The position numbers and the translations under genes were made by a program. This document shows positions 43,081 to 51,090 of a stretch of 64,000 bases of DNA, piece by piece. Every line of letters begins with the position of its first letter. Position 1 is the first letter of the stretch. Under the pieces are notes generated by a model. The model had not been told where the DNA came from and did not search any database. It was given only the letters and a program-made list of their open reading frames with translations. Origin of the DNA: Butyrivibrio sp. (GTDB lineage: Bacteria > Bacillota > Clostridia > Lachnospirales > Lachnospiraceae); NCBI GenBank assembly GCA_017470505.1, contig JAFUYO010000013.1, positions 62,001 through 126,000 of the forward strand. Direction: 5' to 3'.

Positions 43081-43647
43081 TTAGTATATTACCTTACTGA
43101 CCTCTTTGAAATCTATTTCAAAATCTTTGCAGATACTTGTTTTCACTCTGCTCTCAAATGAATACTCACTTACTGTCTCACCATTATTGCTATTGAACTC
43201 GTATACAACAATAGTTTTTTCCTCCGGATTTATAATCCAGTATTCCTCAACACCGGCCTCTTTATATAGCTTAAGCTTTCTTACGTAATCGTTTGTTATA
43301 TTGTTTGGTGAAGCAATCTCTATTATCCAATTTGGAGCTCCATTGCATTTTTTTCCATCCAGTTTTTCAGGGTCACAAACAACTATTATATCCGGCTGCA
43401 CTATGTCATCCTTATTTTCATTGACCTTTACATCAAATGGAGCCGTCAACACCTTACACGGACCGCCTTTTTCAGCGATGTGATTAGCTATTCTTCTGAA
43501 TATCTCACCTGATATTTCCTGATGTTCCTGCGTTGGTGAAACCATATAATAAATCTTACCATCTATTAGTTCAGCCCTTACATCATCCGGTAAATTATAA
43601 TAATCATCCAAGGTATAATATTCATTGCTTTCAATCGGTAGTGGCAT
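43081..43647 (-). CDS. Uma2-family (DUF820) PD-(D/E)XK nuclease-like protein
   Basis: 188 residues. YTLDDYYNLPDDVRAELIDG, DDIVQPDIIVVCDPEKLDG and GAPNWIIEIASPNN, followed by VEEYWIINPEEKTI, are the Uma2 family pattern. The PDI ... EIAS spacing provides the nuclease-like Asp and Glu (with S/N in place of the usual final Lys). Biological function is not established for the family. AGGAGG lies 7 bases before the ATG. The gene is clearly more AT-rich than its neighbours and stands alone, a sign of horizontal acquisition. Confidence 0.85.
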   Translation of the reverse strand: MPLPIESNEYYTLDDYYNLPDDVRAELIDGKIYYMVSPTQEHQEISGEIFRRIANHIAEKGGPCKVLTAPFDVKVNENKDDIVQPDIIVVCDPEKLDGKKCNGAPNWIIEIASPNNITNDYVRKLKLYKEAGVEEYWIINPEEKTIVVYEFNSNNGETVSEYSFESRVKTSICKDFEIDFKEVSKVIY

Positions 43648-43747
43648 ATTATCACCTCCTCAAATTAATTTTATATTGCAATATTGCGCAAAAAACGTCA
43701 ATTCTATCTTATTGCCCACATTGGTTATAAAATTACTTTTGTCCTGT

Positions 43748-44623
43748 TCAGCTCTCACTCATCCGGTTTATCATGCTGGCAAGGTACCCCGCACCGAAAC
43801 CGTTGTCGATGTTGACGACGCTCACACCGCTGGCACAGGAGTTCAGCATTGACAGGAGCGCCGAAAGACCGCCGAATGACGCGCCGTATCCCACGCTCGT
43901 CGGAACTGCGATGACAGGGCAGTCCGCAAGTCCCCCGACAACGCTCGCAAGTGCACCCTCCATGCCGGCGATGGCTATGATGACCCTCGATGTCATGATT
44001 TCCCTCATGGCCTGCTTTGAGAGGATCCTGTGAATACCGGCAACGCCCACATCATACAGGCGCACCACGTTGTTTCCGTAGAACTCCGCAGTCAGCGCAG
44101 CCTCCTCCGCCACCGGGATGTCGCTGGTCCCGCCCGTGGCAATAAGGATCTTGCCAACGCCGCTGTTTTTATTGCCTGTCAGGTTTGCAGCACCCTCTTT
44201 TGAGGTCACGCCATCTGTAGGTGTTCCATTTGTATCAACATGCGATTTTCCCTCTGATGCAGCGATCTCATCACTTCCATAAGCTATGCCGACTCTGCTC
44301 AGTTCGTGATAGAATAAAGTTGCCGTGGCCTCTGTCTTGTTGGCATTATAGTAATCCGCTGCCTCCTGCGACATGCGGGTTATGAGCACCTTTTCCTGGG
44401 AATGCCCAAGCAGATTCTCAGCTATCATCAATATCTGCTCAGGCGTTTTGCCCTGCCCGTAGATAACTTCCGGTTTGCCCTGCCTGAGCCCTCTGTGAAA
44501 GTCGGGCTTTGCAAAACCCATATCCTCAAAAGGCGCCTCCTTTAGAGCCAAAAGCGCCTCATCTATATCCTTATTTCCTTCCTTTATCTGCAAAAGAAGT
44601 TCTCTTATCTCTCTCTCGTCCAT
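43748..44623 (-). CDS. larB: nickel pincer cofactor biosynthesis protein LarB
   Basis: 291 residues. The C-terminal PurE-like domain has ILIATGGTSDIPVAEEAA, YDVGVAGIHRIL, AGMEGALASVVGGLA and VPTSVGYGASFGGLSALL. LarB carboxylates nicotinic acid adenine dinucleotide in making the lactate racemase cofactor. About 40 residues (roughly 125-160, rich in Gly, Thr and Asn) are inserted before the PurE-like part, longer than usual. No larA, larC or larE is visible. It starts 27 bases after the radical SAM gene on the same strand. Confidence 0.9.
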   Translation of the reverse strand: MDEREIRELLLQIKEGNKDIDEALLALKEAPFEDMGFAKPDFHRGLRQGKPEVIYGQGKTPEQILMIAENLLGHSQEKVLITRMSQEAADYYNANKTEATATLFYHELSRVGIAYGSDEIAASEGKSHVDTNGTPTDGVTSKEGAANLTGNKNSGVGKILIATGGTSDIPVAEEAALTAEFYGNNVVRLYDVGVAGIHRILSKQAMREIMTSRVIIAIAGMEGALASVVGGLADCPVIAVPTSVGYGASFGGLSALLSMLNSCASGVSVVNIDNGFGAGYLASMINRMSES

Positions 44624-44649
44624 ATTTTCCTCCTATTGCTGCCATCACA

Positions 44650-45795
44650 TCACGCCCTCAGACGCATCTTAGATTCATCAGACTGTGCATCACGCTTTCC
44701 TTGGGCAAGGAGAGCCTCGACCTCAGCCCTCTTCTCGTAGAGAACGCAGCCGCCCTGATGGTCGTCGGCAAGCACTCCTCCGTCCTGCAGTGCGAGGAAG
44801 AGTCTGGATCTGATGGCTTCCCTAAGGGATGTGTCCCTTACATTTATATCTGAGTAAGGCGAGAACGGACACGGCTCTGCTTCACCGTGGGAGTTGATGT
44901 GGAAAAAACCTCTTCCCGCTGCAATGCAGCCGCCAGAGCTCTTCTCATCGCCGGGGAAGGACACAAACATCATCTCCTCGTACTCAGATCTGAGTCTTGC
45001 TATCTCACCCTTTAAGTACTCCCTGTCCTCATCTGATGGAGCAAGGTGCCTGCTCTCATCCGTAACAGGAACATACTCAACAAAGACAACGAGCTTGCAC
45101 CCTCTCTGAGAGAGCAAGTCAAGGAAGCTCTTTGATGAAACCTCTCTAAGATTCTCTGTCGTCACCGTGACCGATGCCCCGAAGATAAGCCCTCTTTCGG
45201 AGAGCCTGTCCATATTTGAAATCTGCTTGTCGTAGACGCCTTCGCCGCGGCGTGAGTCGGTCACTTCTCTCTCACCCTCTATGCTGAGTACAGGTATCAT
45301 GTTCCTGTGTCTGTCAAAGAGGTCAAAGCTCTTTTCACTCATGAATGTTCCGTTTGTAAAAACAGGGAAGATGATATTCTCAACCTCAGCGGCCTTCTCG
45401 AGCACCTTGTGCCTTATCATGGGCTCGCCCCCGGCAAGGAGGATGAAGCTAACGCCCATATCATCCGCCTCGTGAAAAATCCTCGCCCACTCATCGTCTG
45501 TAAGCTGCCTGACCGGCTCGGAATCCACGGTTGCATGATTGTGCCTCGAATAGCACCCCTCACAGTGGAGATTGCAGCTCGACGTTATGCTCGCAATTAA
45601 AAAAGGCGGGATGTGCTCTCCTAAAGTCTCTGCCTTCTTTCTCTTTTTGCCCGCCTTCGCGGAGCTTATGGCAAACTTCGCCATGAATGCGCTCTCTCTC
45701 GGGTTCTTGAGCGTAACCTTAACCGAGTCTGCGACAACTCGCTCAACTCCCTTAGTCATGTACTCCTGAATGTCAAAATCCCTGTCAGCTGTCAT
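44650..45795 (-). CDS. radical SAM protein with C-terminal cysteine-rich segment
   Basis: 381 residues. SSCNLHCEGCYSRHN holds the CxxxCxxC 4Fe-4S/SAM motif at about residue 73, and LLAGGEPMIR the SAM-binding GGE motif. The C-terminal SSGGCIAAGRGFFHINSHGE followed by CPFSPYSDIN resembles a SPASM/twitch region for an extra cluster. The substrate is unknown. GGAGAGG lies 8 bases before the ATG. It precedes larB in the same operon, but I know of no Lar-pathway role for such a protein. Confidence 0.85.
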   Translation of the reverse strand: MTADRDFDIQEYMTKGVERVVADSVKVTLKNPRESAFMAKFAISSAKAGKKRKKAETLGEHIPPFLIASITSSCNLHCEGCYSRHNHATVDSEPVRQLTDDEWARIFHEADDMGVSFILLAGGEPMIRHKVLEKAAEVENIIFPVFTNGTFMSEKSFDLFDRHRNMIPVLSIEGEREVTDSRRGEGVYDKQISNMDRLSERGLIFGASVTVTTENLREVSSKSFLDLLSQRGCKLVVFVEYVPVTDESRHLAPSDEDREYLKGEIARLRSEYEEMMFVSFPGDEKSSGGCIAAGRGFFHINSHGEAEPCPFSPYSDINVRDTSLREAIRSRLFLALQDGGVLADDHQGGCVLYEKRAEVEALLAQGKRDAQSDESKMRLRA

Positions 45796-45847
45796 TTCGT
45801 CTGCCTCTCCTATAATAATGGCCTCTTGAACGAAGCATTCAAGATGT

Positions 45848-45895
45848 AAAAAATGGTGAATGACTTTTGTACTTGTATCATAAAGTCATTCTACC
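45848..45895 (-). terminator. intrinsic terminator upstream of the radical SAM gene
   Basis: On the minus strand GAATGACTTT pairs with AAAGTCATTC (extended by GGT/ACC with a one-base bulge), followed by ATTTTTT. It ends transcription from the YczE-like gene. Confidence 0.75.
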
Positions 45896-45968
45896 ACCGA
45901 TTATATATTTTGTAAAATTATATTTGTATCAATTCATTTTTGGCGTTATCAGTCAGGAACTAAGCTTA

Positions 45969-46065
45969 GGAACTGTAGCGAAATAACTTGAACATTTTAC
46001 TTGCCTGATTTCCCAAATGCTGCGTCAAGAGCCTTAACAATGCCCCGTTAATTCGCTACAGATCC
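45969..46065. mobile_element. MITE-like element, copy 2, internally deleted and inverted (97 bp)
   Basis: It is in the opposite orientation to copies 1 and 3 and lacks about 57 internal bases. GGAACTGTAGC is intact at one end, and the other end is GCTACAGATCC. A TTA duplication flanks it (45966-45968, 46066-46068), so it inserted as an element rather than being a chance relic. Confidence 0.75.
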
Positions 46066-46073
46066 TTACTAAT

Positions 46074-46736
46074 TCAGGCAAGATGAAAGACCTTCTTGTT
46101 GAGAAAACCTCCCACCGCGCTGATCACAGGGCCGAGGAAAAGCGCCATAAGTATGATCCCTATGTTGGGCCTTCCGCCGAAAAGTATGCCGATGAGAACC
46201 ACAGAGTAATCAAAGCATATCCTGATGATGGCAAAGGGAGTTTTCTTCAGAATGTATCTCTTGATCATCATGGGGACGGCGTCGTAGGGCGCAACTCCCA
46301 TATCCGCATTCATGTAAAATGCTGCCGAGACGACAAAAAGAGAAAATGAAAGGATGAAGATTATAACCCTCGGGGTTGTATCAGTGAAAAGTTCAGAAGG
46401 CAGTACCCTGTCCCAGAGCCAGCCAAAGAAATCAGCTATATAGCCGATCAGCACCATGTTTGCAATGGTGCCGGGGCCAATGTAATTCCTGCCCCAGATG
46501 AGGACCAGGACCATGAGGATCACATTCAGAGTAAGCTGCCAGGTTCCAAAGAGTATACCCAGCTTTCGTGAGATCGTGAGGTTCATGAAGGTGCAGGGGT
46601 CAGTTCCGAAATTGACCCTTATCAGAAACGACAGGCAAAATCCCATAAAAAAAACACCTGTCATCATTATGAAAAAACGCTTCTTAAAGTCAGGTCTTTT
46701 AAAATATCTCTTAACAGCCTCTAAAAATCTGTCCAT
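46074..46736 (-). CDS. YczE/YitT-like integral membrane protein
   Basis: 220 residues from the ATG at 46736, chosen because AGAGG lies 8 bases upstream; the ATG at 46754 has AGGA almost touching it. Five membrane helices are visible. MMTGVFFMGFCLSFLIRVNF followed by GTDPCTFMNLTISRKLGILF, and MNADMGVAPYDAVPMMIKRY, are typical of the YczE/YyaS family, whose molecular role is unclear. Its 3' end is close to MITE copy 2 and its 5' end is 86 bases from MITE copy 3. Confidence 0.85.
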   Translation of the reverse strand: MDRFLEAVKRYFKRPDFKKRFFIMMTGVFFMGFCLSFLIRVNFGTDPCTFMNLTISRKLGILFGTWQLTLNVILMVLVLIWGRNYIGPGTIANMVLIGYIADFFGWLWDRVLPSELFTDTTPRVIIFILSFSLFVVSAAFYMNADMGVAPYDAVPMMIKRYILKKTPFAIIRICFDYSVVLIGILFGGRPNIGIILMALFLGPVISAVGGFLNKKVFHLA

Positions 46737-46822
46737 ATCCTTAACCTCTGCCATTTCCTGTGCTATTCCACACGATCAATCTACTTCATGCTATTCCCAA
46801 TGCTAATGCATTCACGCACTTA

Positions 46823-46976
46823 GGAACTGTAGCAGAATTAACTGAACAATTTACGACGAATGATTTTTCAAAGGCAAGGAAGAAAACGCAGACAATGCGG
46901 GCATTGTCGAGGCTTTCTGACGCAGCATTTGGAAAATCAGGCAAGTAAATTGTTCAAGTTATTTCGCTACAGTTCC
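46823..46976. mobile_element. MITE-like element, copy 3 (154 bp)
   Basis: Full-length, same orientation and length as copy 1, with a handful of substitutions. It is flanked by TTA on both sides (46820-46822, 46977-46979). It lies upstream of the YczE-like gene. Confidence 0.85.
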
Positions 46977-47006
46977 TTAACTTCATACAGTTCACTGCAC
47001 TAATTT

Positions 47007-47204
47007 TCACTCAACTTCATGCAGCGCCCAGTAGTTATTCTTGTAGTTTATGAGGACCGGGGCGCTCTTAAATGCCTCATCGCCTATATAGCAGCGGTCC
47101 GCCTCCTTGTCGAAGGTATATCTGCGGCCCTCACTGTCGTTTTCGTTTATGAATTTAAGCGCATCATCGAGCGTCTCATCGCCCTTACAAAGATGTATAT
47201 TCAT
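47007..47204 (-). CDS. small uncharacterised protein, 65 residues
   Basis: A short acidic protein (ETLDDALKFINENDSEGRRY, DEAFKSAPVLINYKNNYWAL) with GGAGG 4 bases before its ATG, which supports it being real. There is no membrane segment, cysteine motif or family I recognise. It lies alone between MITE copy 3 and the HD-GYP gene. Confidence 0.6.
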   Translation of the reverse strand: MNIHLCKGDETLDDALKFINENDSEGRRYTFDKEADRCYIGDEAFKSAPVLINYKNNYWALHEVE

Positions 47205-47315
47205 GGTTCCTCCACTAAATTTCTCAAATAATTTTCAGACTGCACACTCTATGACTCTATCAAGACTCTTTCCGCAGAATCTGAACCACATAACATCTGC
47301 ATCAGCCCGCAGACC

Positions 47316-49460
47316 TTAGTCCGCTTTTTTGCCGCTCTTGTAGACGCGCCTTACTTCATTTTCTGCGTTGAGGAACGCCCCTGCGACATTGGGGTCAAAG
47401 TGGCTCCCCGAGCTCTCCCTTATGATATCCATGGCCTTGTCGAAGGGGAAAGCTTTTTTGTACGCCCTCTCGGATACGATGGCGTCAAACACATCCGCCA
47501 CCGCCATTATCCTGGCAGAAAGAGGTATCTCCTCGCCCTTGAGGCCCTTGGGATAACCTGAGCCATCCCACTTCTCATGGTGGTAGAGGGCAAGCTTTCT
47601 GGCCTCCTTGAGGTACTCGCTGTCCGCCCCGGGCACCTTGGAGATGACCCTCTCAATTATGTCCGCTCCGACACTCGGGTGTGTCTTCATGATCTCGAAC
47701 TGTTCGGCCGAGAGTTTTCCGGGGTAGTTCAATATGGTGTCGGAGATGCTGATCTTGCCAATATCGTGAAGAGGCGCTGCAAGGTAAACATCCTCCATGA
47801 ACTCATCTGTGAGCTGTTCCTTATATATGCCCTCCTTCTTCATCTCGTCCATGATGATCTTGACGTACTCGGCGGTCTTCATGACGTGGTCGCCCGTGTT
47901 GTGATCCCTGCTCTCAACCATGTCAGCCAGAACTCTTATCAGCGCGTTCTGCATTCTTCCTATGGTGTCATTCTTTTTGTTGATATCCTCGATGTAATTC
48001 CGGTTTGCCTCCGTCATGCTGTAGAAGGCGTGGTAGAGGTTCTCTATCTCATCGCCCGTGCTGATCTTAAGGCTCTTCATGTCATCTGCAGACCTTAAGA
48101 TGGCAGCGTTGTTTTCCGCCGAGAACTCAGACGCAGTATAGGCCATGGCATTTAAAGGCAGGATTATGTGGTACTCCGCAAAGGTCAGACCAACCACAAA
48201 GATAAAGATGAACACACTCAGGAAGATTGCCAGCTGGCTCACAAAAAAGGTCCTCGAGTACAGCTGTATCGGCTTCATGCTGATGTCTGCGCAGGCATAC
48301 GCCACGGTTTTCCCTTCCGAATCCTCAACCGGCACATAGGCTGTGAGGAGCCATCCGTACTCATCGTTTGTCACAACGACGTCAACCGCTTCCCCGGCCT
48401 GCAGCTTGTAGACATTTGGCAAAAGAGCTTCCTCAATCGGCACGATCTCTCCGACTTCCCCGGACTTCACCCCGTTGTTGTCGATATCGAAAACACATCG
48501 CCAGGCGCCGTTTACATACTTGTAGACATACAGAAACTCAAGGTACTCAGAGTCGTTGACAATCTTTTTAAGGAGCTCTCTGGTATCATCATAGCCGTAG
48601 GCTTCCTCGCCCTTTACGAGGAATTCGTTTACCCTGTCACCATTTACCACGAGAGCCGCGGTATTGGCTATATTTGTGGCGTACTCCCCGTGTTGTTTGA
48701 TGGTGGACGTCGTGTACAGATAAAAACTGATGAGGATAGCTGTAAGAGCTGTCAGGCAGGAAGCAAAAATAATAAGTATATTTATCTTAAACCTGATGGA
48801 CATCTTCCTAAAGCGGCGCCTGTTCAGCTCCAAAAGAGCTTCATCAGACAGGGGCGCCTGCTGCCAGTTATCAAAAACAAACTTCCTCTTGAACGAATCC
48901 GTCGCAAACCTGTCAAGAAGGACAATGACAATGACGTCTATCCCTTTGTCGGCGAAATCGATGATGTAATCTGCCAGCACCTGCGCAGGTATGGCGCCAA
49001 ATAAGCCTGTCTTGAACAAAAAAGAGGCAAGGCCTACCGACGTGACCTCAGACTCTATGCCGTAGATTCCCCAGCTGAGGATCCCCCCGAGAAAACCTCC
49101 TATGCAGGCGTAGATAAACACTGAGAGAAAGGCTTTTTTGGGTGACTTAAACCATCCCAGGTCCCGCAAAGCGACAGTGAGAACTGCAACCAGGACATTT
49201 AGCACGCCGTATGAAATTGATACAGGGTCTGAAAAAGTGCTGAGAAAGGACCCGAGCATGCCGACGAGTATTCCGGGGATGGGACCCCCGAGGTAGGCTG
49301 CTATTACAGTCCCGATCGAATCAAGATAGAGAGGAAGTGCCAGGGAATCCGCCAGGTTAAGGCCGCAGACATTTATTGCCACGCCAAGGATACACAGGCA
49401 TGACATATAGAATAATTTCACCTTGAAGGGTCTGGCCTCTTTGTCTCTCAGAATTTCCAT
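47316..49460 (-). CDS. membrane sensor HD-GYP phosphodiesterase
   Basis: 714 residues. The N-terminus has about six helices resembling an ECF-transporter S-component-like sensor (YLDSIGTVIAAYLGGPIPGI, the repeated G-rich helices). A membrane helix, an extracytoplasmic Cache domain (about 255-385), a helix and a HAMP region follow. The C-terminal HD-GYP domain contains APLHDIGKISISD at about 565 and WDGSGYPKGLKGEEIP at about 635. Such domains hydrolyse cyclic di-GMP. The metal-binding HD and GYP motifs are intact. A GGDEF protein is encoded at the right edge. Confidence 0.92.
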   Translation of the reverse strand: MEILRDKEARPFKVKLFYMSCLCILGVAINVCGLNLADSLALPLYLDSIGTVIAAYLGGPIPGILVGMLGSFLSTFSDPVSISYGVLNVLVAVLTVALRDLGWFKSPKKAFLSVFIYACIGGFLGGILSWGIYGIESEVTSVGLASFLFKTGLFGAIPAQVLADYIIDFADKGIDVIVIVLLDRFATDSFKRKFVFDNWQQAPLSDEALLELNRRRFRKMSIRFKINILIIFASCLTALTAILISFYLYTTSTIKQHGEYATNIANTAALVVNGDRVNEFLVKGEEAYGYDDTRELLKKIVNDSEYLEFLYVYKYVNGAWRCVFDIDNNGVKSGEVGEIVPIEEALLPNVYKLQAGEAVDVVVTNDEYGWLLTAYVPVEDSEGKTVAYACADISMKPIQLYSRTFFVSQLAIFLSVFIFIFVVGLTFAEYHIILPLNAMAYTASEFSAENNAAILRSADDMKSLKISTGDEIENLYHAFYSMTEANRNYIEDINKKNDTIGRMQNALIRVLADMVESRDHNTGDHVMKTAEYVKIIMDEMKKEGIYKEQLTDEFMEDVYLAAPLHDIGKISISDTILNYPGKLSAEQFEIMKTHPSVGADIIERVISKVPGADSEYLKEARKLALYHHEKWDGSGYPKGLKGEEIPLSARIMAVADVFDAIVSERAYKKAFPFDKAMDIIRESSGSHFDPNVAGAFLNAENEVRRVYKSGKKAD

Positions 49461-49491
49461 ACAGATTCCTTTTTTATATTCAGGTTGTCAG

Positions 49492-50067
49492 TTACTTTAT
49501 GTCTTCAATTAATCTGTGAGCGCCATTTGTGGACTCATAGACAAAAATCTCGCAGTTTTGAGGGCGCGGACGCCAGATGATGCCGTTTTTCCGGTTCTCG
49601 AGATAGCCTCTTATCGGGCGGATTATTCCACCGTGGCAGGCAACAAGAACTCTCTCGTAGTCCTTCTGTTCGAGTTCTCTCAAAAAGGACGAGGTCCTGT
49701 CTATCATGTGGCTGATCGTCTCGACTCCCTCAGGTGCCGGGAAGATTTCAGGAAAAGACCAGTAGGCCATCATCGCAATACCTGTTGAATAGTAGCCCTT
49801 TAGCTCATATTTGCCAAAGTCCGCCTCTATTATGCGCTCATCGACAATGATCTTACTTCTGTCAACATCTCCTATTATCTCGGCAGTCTTTACCGCTCTT
49901 ATGAGGGGACTTGAGTAGACAGCGTCAAAATGGATGTTTCCAAGGCTCGCTCTCCTTGCCATGGCCTGCGCTATCCCGGTATCGTTGAGGGGGATGTCGC
50001 TCCTGCCCTGCATTATTCTCTTTTTGTTGTAGTCTGTCTGGCCGTGTCTTGTGACATAGATCTTCAT
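49492..50067 (-). CDS. histidine phosphatase family protein (phosphoglycerate mutase-like)
   Basis: 191 residues. The N-terminal YVTRHGQTDYNKK holds the catalytic RHG, and VYSSPLIRAVKTAEII and CHGGIIRPI supply the second Arg and His. The substrate cannot be told; relatives act on sugar phosphates or alpha-ribazole phosphate. GGAGG lies 4 bases upstream of the ATG. It follows rsgA on the same strand, where rpe and thiN are often found in Firmicutes. Confidence 0.9.
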   Translation of the reverse strand: MKIYVTRHGQTDYNKKRIMQGRSDIPLNDTGIAQAMARRASLGNIHFDAVYSSPLIRAVKTAEIIGDVDRSKIIVDERIIEADFGKYELKGYYSTGIAMMAYWSFPEIFPAPEGVETISHMIDRTSSFLRELEQKDYERVLVACHGGIIRPIRGYLENRKNGIIWRPRPQNCEIFVYESTNGAHRLIEDIK

Positions 50068-50155
50068 ATATCCTCCACAGAACGCCTTAGGATCTGTTGC
50101 TTACTCATTTCGTTTGTCTTCTTTTCGATATCTGCATCAGAGAGACTCGCGGTAA

Positions 50156-51085
50156 TTACTTTCTGCTTCTCTTATTCCTCAGATTGTCATAGTCAGGTCG
50201 CAGCATCTTGAGGTCCCTGTAAATTGCACAGTAGTTGTCGTATCTGACCCTCGACACTTTCTCCTCTTCAACTGCCTTCTTCACGGCGCAGTCAGGCTCA
50301 GAGATGTGGGAGCAGAGAGCAAACCTGCAGCCCGGCTCATACTCCGTAAACTCCGGGTAATAGTTCATCACCGTGTCCGTGGTGACGTCCCTGACATCAA
50401 GCGATGTAAAGCCCGGTGTGTCAATTATGTAGGTCTCACTTCCGGGGGTAGACAGTTCTTTTACCAGAAAGAGTTCTGAGTGCCTGGTGGTGTTCCTGCC
50501 CCGCTCGATCTTCCTTGAGAGCTCACCTGTCTGCATACATGCGTCCGGAACGAGCTTGTTTAAAAGAGATGACTTGCCTACTCCGCTGGGTCCCGCAAGG
50601 GTGCTGGTCTTGCCTCTTAAAAGCTTTTTTAACTCATCAAGGCCGCGCTCCTCTTTGACGCTCAGGAAAAGGACGTGGTAGCCGCACTTTTCGTAGGCAT
50701 TATAGAGTTCCTCCTCTTCCTGCCTTGTCGCAATGTCCTGCTTGTTAAAGCAGATGATGACGGGGAGGTTATTCTGCCGCATCGTTATAAGGAACTTGTC
50801 GAGCAGATTGTAATTGGGGTCGGGCTTAACAATCGCAAACAAAATAACCGCCTGGTCCACATTTGCAACAGGCGGTCTGATGAGGCTGTTTCTGCGCGGA
50901 AGGATATCCGTGATATTGCCCTCCATGTCAGTCTCGTGCGTTATTTCAATCTCAACATCATCGCCAACTATTGGTTTTATGCCGCTCTTTCTGAAAATCC
51001 CCTTGGCCCTGCACTCATAGATCTCGCCCAGAGGCGTCTCTACATAATAAAAACCGGCGATACCCTTAACTATTCTGCCGCGCAT
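50156..51085 (-). CDS. rsgA: ribosome small subunit-dependent GTPase A
   Basis: 309 residues, the normal length. An OB-fold N-terminus (MRGRIVKGIAGFYYVET), circularly permuted GTPase motifs in the order G4 CFNKQDIA, G1 LAGPSGVGKSSLLNKL, G3 IIDTPGFTS, and a C-terminal zinc site (CRFALCSHISEPDC). It releases RbfA and checks 30S maturation. It lies 5 bases after prkC, the common stp-prkC-rsgA order. Confidence 0.96.
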   Translation of the reverse strand: MRGRIVKGIAGFYYVETPLGEIYECRAKGIFRKSGIKPIVGDDVEIEITHETDMEGNITDILPRRNSLIRPPVANVDQAVILFAIVKPDPNYNLLDKFLITMRQNNLPVIICFNKQDIATRQEEEELYNAYEKCGYHVLFLSVKEERGLDELKKLLRGKTSTLAGPSGVGKSSLLNKLVPDACMQTGELSRKIERGRNTTRHSELFLVKELSTPGSETYIIDTPGFTSLDVRDVTTDTVMNYYPEFTEYEPGCRFALCSHISEPDCAVKKAVEEEKVSRVRYDNYCAIYRDLKMLRPDYDNLRNKRSRK

Positions 51086-51090
51086 AAGAG

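Noticed and set aside
48168..49004. Plus-strand 278-codon frame
   Set aside because: Antisense to the HD-GYP sensor gene, which has clear domains; no start signal.
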